Positions 11,625 through 21,318 of a DNA stretch of 64,000 bases are shown piece after piece. The translations under genes and the position numbers were made by a program. The notes under the pieces were generated by a model that saw only the letters and a program-made list of their open reading frames with translations, ran no database searches and was not told where the DNA came from. Within the stretch, counting starts at the first letter, position 1; the number at the start of each line of letters is the position of its first letter. Origin of the DNA: Toxorhynchites rutilus septentrionalis (lineage: Eukaryota; Arthropoda; Insecta; Diptera; Culicidae); assembly GCF_029784135.1 (NCBI RefSeq), contig NC_073744.1, positions 69,601,093 to 69,665,092 of the forward strand, in the 5' to 3' direction.

Positions 11625-11694
11625 AACAACTGATACATCCGACCTAAACATCACATCAAGCAGCAGAGTCCGCACAAAACGAGGAATCAAATCC

Positions 11695-11710
11695 AGTCCT
11701 TTTCAGGACT
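11695..11710 (+). terminator. histone-type 3' stem-loop
   Basis: AGTCCTTTTCAGGACT folds into a perfect 6-bp stem with a TTTC loop, matching the form of the replication-dependent histone mRNA 3' end. It lies 70 bp after an H1-like stop codon. Confidence 0.7.
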
Positions 11711-12640
11711 ATCGATATTGCTTTGAAACGAAAGAGTTTAATTTATTGTTTTCCACTAATTAGAAAAAAAAATAAAACTATGATCAAAACTACTGTTTAC
11801 TTCTGCTTTTTCTTTGAATGACCAGGTGCAACTAACAGGGAACCGTCGTACTACGGCTAGCTAGAGATGTCTAAAATTTTCGTGCAATTAATTATGGAAT
11901 AATCGTTGCGGCATTTTACATCAACCGATTCATTCGAGTAATTTTCTTCAAGTATTTGATTAATCTAGCGAATATTTGTTTAACAGGCATCGATGATGAA
12001 AAGGGTTATGATGACATAATTTTTAAATTTACGTCAAATCTAATTTGAAAATAAACATCGAATTGGACAACGATATTTTTTAAATGAAATCGTATTTCAG
12101 TTGAAAATTTAAACAATTCATGATTCATGTGGGCGATGGAAAAATGATCACATTACGAAAATAATCCACCTCATTCTCATTGGAAAACGTATTATTTCTC
12201 TGTTCGAAATTTCCTGTTCATCAAATGTTCTTGGAATAGCATATTCGTTTGAAAATTTCTGTGTGGCGCTTATAACTATTCTTGTTTTATTAATCGCCCC
12301 TAATTACTCGATGTGTTCATATTTCGATTTTGTATCATTCGAAACAAAATTACTCTATTATAATTGCAGATATTCGAATTAATCGATCGATTAACCAACA
12401 TCTTCAATCACGGCGAGATTTCCAAATGTTATAAAACTTCTGTAGATAATTTTGGCGCTGGTGGGCCACAAAAATGTTTATGTGATGAATTACCGTCACC
12501 CACCCTTCCCTACATGTCATGAAACAAACTATGGAACAATTAAAAAATCCCAACCGTAATCCCACCGAAATGTGTTCCCTAACAGAGATGCGATGCGATA
12601 CAATGCGATCCTAAAATGTTTCCAACTTGCATATATTTAC
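11711..12640 (+). repeat. histone 3' flank, inverted duplicate of 17350-17768
   Basis: The blocks GAAACGAAAGAGTTTA, TTTTCCACT, CTATGATCAAAA, AACAGGGAACC, GTCTAAAATTTTCGTG and ATAAACATCGAATT recur in reverse order and orientation at 17.35-17.77 kb. No gene is seen. Beyond 12110 the sequence is A+T-rich without a partner. Confidence 0.6.
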
Positions 12641-13428
12641 TATGCCGAATTTCTCAGGCTCCTTGGTTTTGAAGTTTTTCTCGTTTTTTAATTTGTATGT
12701 TCTGTTCTCAAAATACGTAATCCTCGTGTTCCGTTGGGTTTGAAGCGAAAATGGAAATGGGTTGAATAAACACTCTCAGAAAGAGTGAAAACCAGTCTTT
12801 CCATTTCCAATATGTTTCCTCTATAATAAAGTAACATGTTTTTGTGGTGAGAGAAATTGATAATTGTGTTCGATAATTATTATTATCTTTGTTATGTCTA
12901 TCTTCAATATAAAACATTGTTACAGTGTAGTCAGGGCTGGACTCCGTTCGTAACGCAGATAACGCCTGCACCGACTGATAAATGTCAGTTACATTTCACA
13001 ATAAAGTCAGTTCTGTATTCAACGAGACCAGTTGTGTTTCCTGAAAAACGTTAGAAAAAACTTAATAATCTTATATTACATTGGTGAGTTTTTTTTCGTG
13101 TATACATATTACAGGAGCCATCTCGTCCTAGGCCACAGAGGGTGGCTTTCATCATATCTCATTCTACTTCGGCATCTTCTATCTTGATACGCACCATCCA
13201 AAGACTAATCACCATCCTTCTGGCATCATAAATCGGTTGTGAACACTGGTGGGGAGAACAAACAATACCCAACAACCAAACAAAACGGTTCTTTACAGGG
13301 CCACCCAATCATTATCAAAGAGTTTAAGGATGCAATTTTTCAAACATATCCAAAATCAGCATACAACAGATAGCCTAACGGAATTCTACGTCGTCTATGC
13401 GGTCGTGTCTCAGACACAACCCTCCTGT
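12640..13428 (-). repeat. hairpin-bounded repeat, type I (inverted copy)
   Basis: On the minus strand the 5' end reads ACAGGAGGGTTGTGTCTGAG then ACACGACCGCATAG and GACGTAGAATTCCG. The first part contains the perfect palindrome GTTGTGTCTGAGACACGAC (one mismatch at the edge). The interior matches 16.2-17.0 kb. The 3' hairpin is degraded. A histone-type stem-loop sits at 13287-13302. The frames inside are not convincing genes. Confidence 0.7.
13287..13302 (+). terminator. degenerate histone-type stem-loop
   Basis: GGTTCTTTACAGGGCC is preceded by CAAAAC and followed by ACCC. It pairs in the stem with one G-T wobble. The homologous position at 16300-16315 has a better form on the opposite strand. 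Confidence 0.5.
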
Positions 13429-13431
13429 GGC

Positions 13432-15170
13432 TTTTGACGTAGAACTACGTCTTTCATTAAGGGTGCCGAATCAGAGAAAAGGTCACGTTTTTATGAAATA
13501 AAGTTAACGTTAATAACTATTTTTGCCGCGAACGAATTTTGGCGATTTACATAGCCAACGAATCGGAAATTCCCTAAGATTTGTTTGATATGCTATACAT
13601 TACAATCCCATAGACTGTATATAGTTTAAATTGATGAAAATTGGAAACATTCCCATTTGCTCATACATTTGTTCTGTCCATTTGTGTGCTTTCCCGAACA
13701 GAGCTGTCAATAACGAGCAACTTATCGACGAGCAACGGAGGGGAAATCGTGAAATGTAAAGTCTCCGTGAACAAAGGAAAATAAGAAGAACGAAGGAGAA
13801 TATTTGCCTACAGTATAAACAGTGGATCTCGCTGAGGCAAACTTTCATTCTTCGTAAGGAAATCGACTGAATAACATCGTTGCTGGGCGAGCTGTACGGC
13901 GAGAGATCGAATGCCTTTCTCAAGGCAATGGGGGTGGAGTAGTAATATGATGGATAAAAAGTTTTTAAAGTTTTCCAAGGGCTTTTTGAAGGTTAGAGAC
14001 GAATGAACTGAAGAAGTTTAAAGTCTCAAGCAAGGAAGGAAGATAAATTTCCAGTATCGTTCTGTATTCAAAGCAACGAATATCGCTTGTTCTTTCTTGT
14101 TTTGTGTCATCACATGTCTTCGTTTCGGATTGAGTTGTGGACACGACCAAATTACTCACTCGCTGATGTATCTAGCATTGCAATCATTGCATCAAACTGA
14201 CGCCATTGCATTAAGGTTCTGAGCTACACAATTGTGTGGGGAATCATCAAGCTAGACTATCGTCAGCTCACCAAGAAAATAAATGTTCTGGAATTTTGTC
14301 AGTGATTTGGTTTCGCATGACGGTAGGAAAACACTTTCCACAAAGGATGATAGCTGTGCTAATCTAGACTGCCAATATTAACAGAAAGGGCTTCTGTTGA
14401 GAAGAGTGCGATGCAACGATACAACAATCGCCTAGTTTTTTAATGCTATGATTGACGATTGTTTTGTGTTGCAAATTACACAGTCGTAATGATAAATATA
14501 AACAAGGAGGGAAGATAGCGGGAGGGAAATATTTACACTAGGATTCGCAAATATTCAGCCTTTTTCCAAGCAGTTAACATTGTTTGTTTTCTGTAATCAA
14601 TGCATAGAACTGATGTAGGTGTAGAACAGGTGTTAAGGTTGTGCACCATAAAAATTGTTGGGGAATACCAAGTTATTCAATAAGTTATATTAAGTTATTA
14701 ATTTATTTGGGCTCGCGTGCCAGTCGCAAAACTGCTTTCAACTAGGATTGTATTTGCGCTAATCTTGATCATAATGAAGCAGTACTACTCTTTTCGAGGT
14801 TATGGAGATTAACGGAAAGAGTTTATTACGTTATTTTAGTCACCAAGAAAGTAAATGTCGTTCTGGAATTTTGTATGTGATTTGGTTTCGCTTGCCAGTA
14901 GCAAAACTTTCTCCACTAAGGTTGACAGCTGCGCTTATTTCGAGCATGTATTGTTCTGCGAGCACAAGAATGAATCATCAAACAATTATCGTCAAATGAT
15001 TCTACAACAAAAAAATACATTTCAGGGCGATGAAACTGATAGAATGGTTCTTTCAAAATTTTCGCAGCATTAAAAAATAATATCTGCAGTTATAAATAAG
15101 CGACTTGAATTAAATCACAGCGTAGTTTTACGTCAACAATGTGGTCGTGTCTTGAACAAAACCTCTTATA
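13432..15170 (-). repeat. hairpin-bounded repeat, type II, full length
   Basis: On the minus strand it starts TATAAGAGGTTTTGTTC, then AAGACACGACCACATTG, TTGACGTAAAACTACG. It ends at the hairpin GACGTAGTTCTACGTC plus AAAA (13432-13451). It contains a GAGAC...GTCTC module (about 13997-14030), a short histone-like relic ACATTTCAGGGCGA (near 15020), and internal ~280-bp repeats (TTCTGGAATTTTGT, GCGCTTAT blocks). The 107-codon minus frame at 13600-13923 recurs with differences at 47.9 kb, but indels between copies do not preserve it, so I do not call it a gene. Confidence 0.8.
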
Positions 15171-15433
15171 ATTTATTTTCATATAATTCGTTTATTATTA
15201 CAGGCTCGGTTACATATGTTCTGGGAAGCCAAAATCTTAACTTAACTTAACTTAACTTTTATTTCGGTACATAAATATTTTCCTTATTTCTATGGTTAAT
15301 GAGATAGAAAACCGATTACTCGCGGTTGGCTCGAGTTTAGAAGGGTGACATGTTTTCTTCAGGAAAAAGGAGAAGATATAAGGAGAATGTAACAATATTG
15401 ATCATCACACTATATTTTTAAATCTATTTGTAT

Positions 15434-15680
15434 CTTCTTAAATGGCACTAACGTTCCTAGTGGAACTTCGCCGTTTCAACGTGGTATTACTTACGCCATT
15501 TATGTTTGTATGTTGGGATTTCTATGCCAAATAACACGCCTTGAATGCATTCTGAGTGGCAAGTGACAGTGCAAGACGGATGAAATATTTTTGACGAAAA
15601 AATCCCCGACCAGAAAGGGAATCGAACCCGAACCCCCTGCATGTTTTGGTTTGACGCTAACCACTCGGCCACGGATGCAG
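15434..15680 (-). mobile_element. tRNA-derived SINE (family A)
   Basis: The tRNA-like head is at the right end, with box B (GGTTCGATTCCC on the minus strand) and box A (TGGCCGAGTGGTTAGCG). The body matches the other copies. The near-perfect 11-bp duplication TCTATTTGTAT / TCTATTCGTAT lies at 15423-15433 and 15681-15691. Confidence 0.88.
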
Positions 15681-16172
15681 TCTATTCGTATATCTATTGT
15701 ATATTTTCATTTCAACTTATTCTACTGTTCATAGGAAAGGAACCAATAACACGCCAAAGGAAGAAAAAGCGGGTAACGATTCACTTTCTAAGCAAAGAGT
15801 TTGAGCTCACATGTTAGCCACCTAATCATCAAACGGTATGCGAACAAGTTCAGTGAGTTCATTATCATTACCGGTCATGATCAAGTCATGAACATCAGTC
15901 TGACTCTCAAAATTGATGGAGACATTAGACGCTCTGATAGTGATATTGTGTTCGTTAGAACGCATAATGATGTGAAGAATGCTAGCGTGAATAACTGAAC
16001 CAAAATGTTGTGTTCGTCAGAGAGTTTTTGAAATTCTGTTATATTTTCATGTTTCATAACACGGTTAATTGTACCATTCATATGAGTTTCTGTTTCTAAA
16101 TTGCCAACATAATATCTGTTCTCCATTCGCTGATAGCAACAACGATCCGATTCGATGTTATTTAAAAAAGTC

Positions 16173-17347
16173 ACAGTAGGGTTGTGTGACGTCAACTGAG
16201 ACACGACCGCATAGTTGACGTAGGATTCCGTTAGGCTTTCTGTTAATTTTGGATATGTTTGAAGAATTGCATCGTTAAACTCCTTGATAATGATTTGGTG
16301 GCCCTGAAAAGGGACGTTTTGTTTGGTTGTTGGATATTTTTTCTTCACTCCCCCAGTGTTGACCGAGTGATGATTACAGAAGGATGGTAAACAATCGTTG
16401 GATGGTGAATATCAGATAAAAGATACCGAAGTGGAACGAGATATGATGAAAACCGTCCTCTATGATCCTAGACGAGATGCCTCCTGTGTTATGTATGGAT
16501 GAAATAAAGAAAAAAAAAACTCATCAATGTAATATAAAATAATTACCAATACCGAATACAATTATTGACTTTTCTCATTAGTTTAAAAATGTTACTTTAG
16601 TATAGAGAAAACATATTTGAAATGGAAAAGGTAATTTTCTTCTATGCTTTTTACTTTCTGAGTATTTATTCAACCCAATGTGAATTTTAATTGGATTAAC
16701 AACACTATATAGAGCATATGAGAAATCACTTTTTCTAATATTTCTTCACTTTTCCACTCCACTCACACTTGTGCTAAATTTTTCACAATACACGATCTGT
16801 CATTGATGTGAAATTTCACTTAGCAACCAACATTAATGCTCCAAATTTAAATTTTATTTGCTAGCATTTATCGTATCACTCACCTTACTTGCAGTATAAA
16901 AATGCCTCCGACTTGCATATAATTGTAATGCAGATTTCTTCCGGGCACCTTGGTGTAGATGTCTCTGTTAGGGAACACTTTTCGGCGGGGACAAAAGCTC
17001 CTCCTACTTTCATGTACTTGCAGTGCCGATTTCCCCCAGGCAGCTTGGTTTTGATGTCGCATGGAGGCCGCATGAATCGTCAATTTCGACCAATTCCGTA
17101 TTTCCGTTAGGATAGGGGTTGTGATTTTTCAATTGTTCTATAGTTAGTTTCATGACATATATTATATTCTTCAATATAAAAATTGTTATGGAGTGCCGAA
17201 ATCGATTGACGCAAAAACTTCATCAATCCATTATGAAATGACTGAACAATAAGCGATTGAAATTGGACAATTTTCACGTCGTGCTCGATTTTCGATTTTC
17301 AATTTGTACCCCAATATGTTCCTGAAAGACGTAATCCTACGTCAAAA
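16173..17347 (+). repeat. hairpin-bounded repeat, type I, full length
   Basis: The 5' end reads ACAGTAGGGTTGTGTGACG then ACACGACCGCATAG and TTGACGTAGGATTCCG. The 3' end is GACGTAATCCTACGTCAAAA (17328-17347). On the minus strand it carries CCAAT (near 17087), TTTATACTGCAAG (TATA-like, near 16900) and a histone-type stem-loop at 16300-16315. These are about 600 bp apart in the order of a histone gene, but I find no histone coding between them. The 155-codon frame at 15881-16348 crosses the 5' edge and is fortuitous. Confidence 0.8.
16300..16315 (-). terminator. histone-type 3' stem-loop
   Basis: On the minus strand GTCCCTTTTCAGGGCC has a stem with an outer G-C pair, one T-C mismatch and a TTTC loop. 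It is preceded by CAAAAC and followed by ACCAAA, the expected purine/A-rich context. Confidence 0.6.
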
Positions 17348-17349
17348 CA

Positions 17350-17768
17350 GTACGTTTCCCAATAAGAATTATGTGAATTACGTTGGTAATGGGTTTATTT
17401 TTCTATCGCTGCATGAATCATGAATTGTTAATATATTGGATCAAACTGAAAAACCATTTCATTGAAAATATATTATTTAGCACTTCGATGTTTATTTAAA
17501 ATTATATTTGACGTAACTTTTATCGATGGCTGGTCAACGAATATTCGCTCGATTAAACGAATACTTATAGACATTTCCTCGAATGAATCGTTTATTGCAA
17601 TATGCCCCTACGAAAATTTTAGACATTTCTAGACGTGATATGATGGTTCCCTGTTAGTTGTTAGTAGAAAATGTAAAAATAAACAGTATTTTTGATCATA
17701 GTTTTATATAGTTTTTGTGATAAGTGGAAAACAGAAAAATAAACTCTTTTGTTTCAAAACAAATTGAT
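17350..17768 (-). repeat. histone 3' flank, duplicate of 11.7-12.1 kb
   Basis: This non-coding flank lies between the stem-loop at 17769-17784 and the 3' hairpin of the type I repeat. It matches the flank after the 11.7-kb stem-loop in inverted orientation. Confidence 0.6.
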
Positions 17769-17784
17769 AGTCCTGAGAAGGACT
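17769..17784 (-). terminator. histone-type 3' stem-loop
   Basis: On the minus strand AGTCCTTCTCAGGACT forms a perfect 6-bp stem with a TCTC loop. It lies downstream of the histone-like body at 17.83-18.19 kb. Confidence 0.7.
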
Positions 17785-17829
17785 GGAATGGTTTAATGGG
17801 TTGTACGGAATCTGTTGCGTCGGATGTAG

Positions 17830-18190
17830 CAGTTTAGTTTTGGGAGCGGTAGCTTTTACGGATTCGCTGATGCTTTCCTTGACTTTGGCGCCATCGGCTT
17901 CTGTGCGTCGATTTGCGAGGGTTTGATTGGCACAACCACGACGAGCTAAACGACGGATAGCGGGTGTGATACGATGCGATGCAATGCACTTCGCTCCTCT
18001 GTCTACTTTGCCGCATCAAATTGTTGATGTGAAGAGAAGCGCACCAGCAATGCACACTAGATTTAATTCGATGCTCTCCGCTGCTTCCTCTTCTTTGCTT
18101 CCTTTGCCGCATGGCATCCATCGTTGGTTGCCGATGACTTCCTCTCCTTTGCCGCACCGTATGGTGTTGGTTGATTTGTAGAGCACTGCA
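17830..18190 (-). pseudogene. scrambled histone gene (H4-like core, H1-like end)
   Basis: On the minus strand, downstream of a histone promoter, the sequence contains three degenerate TGCGGCAAAG starts resembling the glycine/lysine-rich H4 tail. A 29-bp block (17936-17964) follows and reads PAIRRLARRG, the H4 helix motif, preceded by IT with the usual lysine lost. The last ~60 bp read VKATAPKTK and match the H1-like 3' end at 11.6 kb, followed by the shared ACATCCGAC trailer and a stem-loop. Stops and frame changes rule out function. A 119-codon frame across it is in the wrong frame. The H4 assignment rests mainly on the 29-bp block. Confidence 0.55.
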
Positions 18191-18249
18191 CACTAGCAGC
18201 CCAGATGTTTGCCGATCTGAGCGTTGAACGAGAATGAGAAATCCAAAAA

Positions 18250-18390
18250 TGCTACCGTCCTTTTATATCAGTTGGTATGTGAGAAATAGGCGCCCCCCAC
18301 TCGCTCGCCATGCAAATATTTGATTTATCGGGGAACGAAAGAAGCGAAGCAGGCGAAAAATAAATGACGTCAATTTCGACCAATCAGTAC
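18250..18390 (-). promoter_or_regulatory. histone-type promoter (CCAAT, octamer, TATA)
   Basis: On the minus strand the order is CCAAT box as ATTGG (18380-18384), octamer ATTTGCAT (18310-18317) and TATAAAAG (18260-18267), followed by TCTCATTCTCGTTCAACGC. An octamer close upstream of a TATA box is a known feature of histone promoters, especially H2B. The scrambled histone body starts about 70 bp downstream. Confidence 0.6.
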
Positions 18391-18631
18391 CGTTTGGATA
18401 GGGGTTGAGATTTTTCAATTGTTCGATAGTCGACATGATATAAACTATTTTATTCAAGGTGAAAAATTGTTATAGAGTGCCGCAATGTTTTGATGTAAAA
18501 ATCTCACCAATCCGTCATGAAATGACTGAGCAATAAGCGTTTGAAATTGGAGATTTTTCACGATGCGATCGATATTCGTTTTTCAATTTGTACCCCAATA
18601 TGTTCCCGAAAGACGTAATCCTACGTCAAAA
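18361..18631 (+). repeat. hairpin-bounded repeat, type I, 3' part
   Basis: From the CCAAT box to the hairpin GACGTAATCCTACGTC plus AAAA (18612-18631), this matches the ends of the copies at 4.5 and 17.3 kb. Its left neighbour is the histone promoter, so here the repeat and the histone gene are joined at the promoter. Confidence 0.7.
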
Positions 18632-18879
18632 TGGTGGTCACCTTATTGGACTCTAGGAATACAGAAACAGCTCGCTGAAATTATTCATGGACTCATATTG
18701 GAAAGCGGCGCGTTATAATTGGACATTCACGGCATTCAGTTCACAGAGACCGACTCGAGGCTCAATGTGTTAATGACTTGTTGCTGCACCTGCAGTTGCA
18801 ACACCCGCAGTGTTATCTGAACAGTGGTTATATGTGTGTGTGAAGCCAAATAATTTTATATCACCATCATTCAAAGTTA

Positions 18880-19184
18880 GAGGTGTTCAATAAGTTCGAA
18901 TACAACTTCTAATTGTTGTCACTTTCGGCCTTATATATAGGCCATCCGACGCGCACAGTGTCGAATTGCTGTCATTTGTTGTTTGTTTACCGCGCACGAT
19001 GAATGAGAACCGCGACGTCGTAGTTGTTCTCTCTCTCTCTCTCCATCCCTCTCTCTCTCTCTCTCTCTCTCTCCCTTTCTCTCTCTCTCATACTATCTCA
19101 ATCCATTTTCTAGTCAAGTCACTTTTTGTTGGCGGTGACTGCCGAAGTAGTTCTAGTCGAAGCGAAGCTACTGAGAGTAGAGTC
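18880..19184 (+). mobile_element. probable 5' end of a Tc1/mariner element, with CT microsatellite
   Basis: TTAGAGGTGTTCAATAAGTT at about 18878 resembles a Tc1/mariner terminal repeat. A CT-repeat tract occupies 19028-19090. I infer that it belongs to the transposase remnant at 19.94-20.57 kb, separated by the hAT MITE. A 73-codon serine/leucine-rich frame here is only the CT repeat. Confidence 0.35.
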
Positions 19185-19935
19185 TAGTGATCCCCGATTT
19201 TAGAAATTAATCGTTCATCAGCTAATCGAATAGTTTTCAGCAGTTTGTTATTCGATACGATTAATCGACCCAAATAATCGATTAATCGATTAATCGTCAC
19301 ACTGACAGAAATAATAAGTTAGACTTATATTTCTCATTTGTTAGAAAGCCATATGAGGGGATTAGAATGAAAAGGGTGTAAGTGATTTGATCGATTTCTC
19401 TACATCGACTCTCTCTTTTGGTCATAACTTAGCTGCAAATACATTCCTAGCTGTATTTGACAATGTGGACGATAGATCTGAACCTCATCTAACGGATTAT
19501 GTAGCAAACTTAAATTGGAACGTTTTTGCAGTTGAGTTATTGACTGAACAAAAAGTTGATGAAGAGAAATCGATCAAGTCACTTACACCCCTTGCATTCT
19601 AAGCCCCTCATATGGAATCAAAAGTGTTCATTCCACCTGAAAATCAATTATTATCTTTTACGCTCCCCTAAAGTCGTAAACGAAGCTTAATTCGAGTTGA
19701 CGCCATTGAGCATCGTTTACGAACTTAGGGGAGCATCAAAGATAATGATTGATTTTCAGGATAAAACAGCAGCGGCCGCGCGTTTTTTTTTCTCTCTTGG
19801 TTTTGGATCGATTAATCGACGTAAATTATTCGTTCGCTTCGATTATTTGTTGTGCAGTGTTCGTTCGATTAATAATCGATTTCTGTAGGAAGTATTCGAT
19901 TAATCGATTAATCGAACGATTATTGGGGATCACTA
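19185..19935. mobile_element. hAT-type fold-back MITE
   Basis: The ends are TAGTGATCCCCGATT and its complement (GGGGATCACTA at the right). The perfect 8-bp duplication GTAGAGTC flanks it at 19177-19184 and 19936-19943. Subterminal ATTAATCGATTAATCG repeats occur at both ends. Two further inverted-repeat pairs lie inside: about 55 bp (19349-19400 with 19561-19615) and about 48 bp (19637-19684 with 19712-19760). It is non-coding. Confidence 0.85.
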
Positions 19936-19943
19936 GTAGAGTC

Positions 19944-20575
19944 GGTCTTCATTTTTCACCTTTGAAGATTTCGGGCCCTGTTTGCGAGAGGTGAGCGATC
20001 CGGCGACATATTCCGGCAGTTGAAATCCCACGGGATGAAGCAAAATTTCATCTCTAACACCATGTGTTGGTGCCAGGAGACGGGCTCGGCAAAGAACTGT
20101 CGAGATTCGGGTGGCAGCGTTCGGGGAGAACACCAGCAGCTATCAAGATGGTGAGGCAGCGAGTTCGTCAAAAAATGAACCGCTCGATCTGGAAGATCGC
20201 AGTTGACATGGACGTGTCGATCGGTACTGCCCACACCCTCATGACGACGGAACTGAGATACAAGCCGTACAAGAAACGCAAGGTTCACGAGGTAATGAAC
20301 GCTACAACGAAAAAGAGGCTCGAAAGAGTCAAACTGATACTTTCGCGGCACGCAGGTCAGGAGCACGTGTTTTTTTATGAGAAACTCTTTGTCTCGCAAC
20401 AGCCGCATGATGTCCAAAATGATTGGTTGTGGGCACTAACGCTGGCCAGCATCCTCCTGTCCCACATAAACATTTTGCGGTTCCAGCGCCGTGTCGATGA
20501 TGGTTTGGGGGCTGTATCCAGGCGTGGGAAGTGTTCATCGAGAAAAAAACATGAAAATATCCTTTTTTTTTAAAT
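19944..20575 (+). pseudogene. Tc1/mariner superfamily transposase remnant
   Basis: A first frame (to about 20085) reads ERGERSGDIFRQLKSHGMKQ, typical of the N-terminal helix-turn-helix region. After a frameshift the main frame (from 20064) reads KMNRSIWKIAVDMDVSIGTA, RYKPYKKRKVHEVMN, RLERVKLILSRHAGQEHVFF and QQPHDVQNDWLWALTLASI. The first catalytic Asp of the expected DEKLF motif is Tyr (YEKLF). The sequence is lost after about 20560, so the second and third catalytic acids are absent. It is dead. Confidence 0.8.
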
Positions 20576-20594
20576 TTTTTTTAAACGTTTTTAA

Positions 20595-21314
20595 CTCTTT
20601 GTGGTCGTTTGTCTGCTCTCAGCCACCACAGCAAGAAATCATGCTGATCTTATATTTTACGCGACCAAGTATCAGTTTTTGCTTTTCCTAAACGAAACTT
20701 GATGTCTAATGAATCTGTTCACGAATCAATACGGCGCTCCTACGAGTAATAGTTAACGGTACTAAGTATCAAACAAAGTGGTCATCCACACAAAATAACG
20801 CACAGTGCGTTGAATGCATAAGAATGTGTGACAAAAAATCATAACAGCAGAATTTAGCCATTGTAACACTAAGGTGTGATGGAAAAGATTGTTCATAAAT
20901 ATCAGAACTATTTTTTGCATAAATGTCTCATGTTTGAATTATGTTGAAGTAGTTGTTTTGAAAGAGCAGAATAATTGTTTGCATAAGTGTCTTATGTGAT
21001 CTGAATAATCTGTAAAATGAACTTTGTTGAAATTGAAAAGTGCTCATCTTTTCGGGTACACATTGCTGGCATCAATTGTACATTTATTGCATTAATGACA
21101 AAAGTGTCTCATATTCAGCGCATAATAAAAATAAAATTATGTATTAATTATACTTCATATGATTCACTCTTGAAGACTATTTCGAAAGAATTCGCACAAA
21201 ATAAATTAAAAAATGTTTGTTTTTCATAGTCTTGCATGTATCACTGCTTTTTCAAGGGAAAATAATTCCGACCAGTACGATTCCCATGCTCAAGTTTAAT
21301 ACGACCGCAAAGGG
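20595..21314. mobile_element. piggyBac-like MITE, copy 1
   Basis: It is flanked by TTAA (20591-20594 and 21315-21318). The termini are CTCTTTGTGGTCGT at the left and, inverted, CCCTTTGCGGTCGT at the right. A TTAA target with CCC-type termini is typical of piggyBac. It has no transposase. A second copy is at 48.25 kb. Confidence 0.8.
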
Positions 21315-21318
21315 TTAA

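Noticed and set aside
13600..13923. 107-codon minus frame recurring at 47.6-48.1 kb
   Set aside because: Recurrence is due to the type II repeat. Indels break the frame between copies and no motif is visible.
15881..16348. 155-codon minus frame
   Set aside because: It crosses the edge of a type I repeat and is not maintained in the homologous copies at 3.5 and 13.3 kb.
17834..18193. 119-codon basic, arginine-rich frame
   Set aside because: It reads the scrambled histone region in a frame different from that giving the H4 and H1 motifs; its basicity follows from composition.
18966..19187. 73-codon serine/leucine-rich frame
   Set aside because: It is the translation of a CT microsatellite.
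20329..20538. minus-strand frame opposite the transposase
   Set aside because: It is a shadow of the Tc1/mariner coding strand, whose motifs are on the plus strand.
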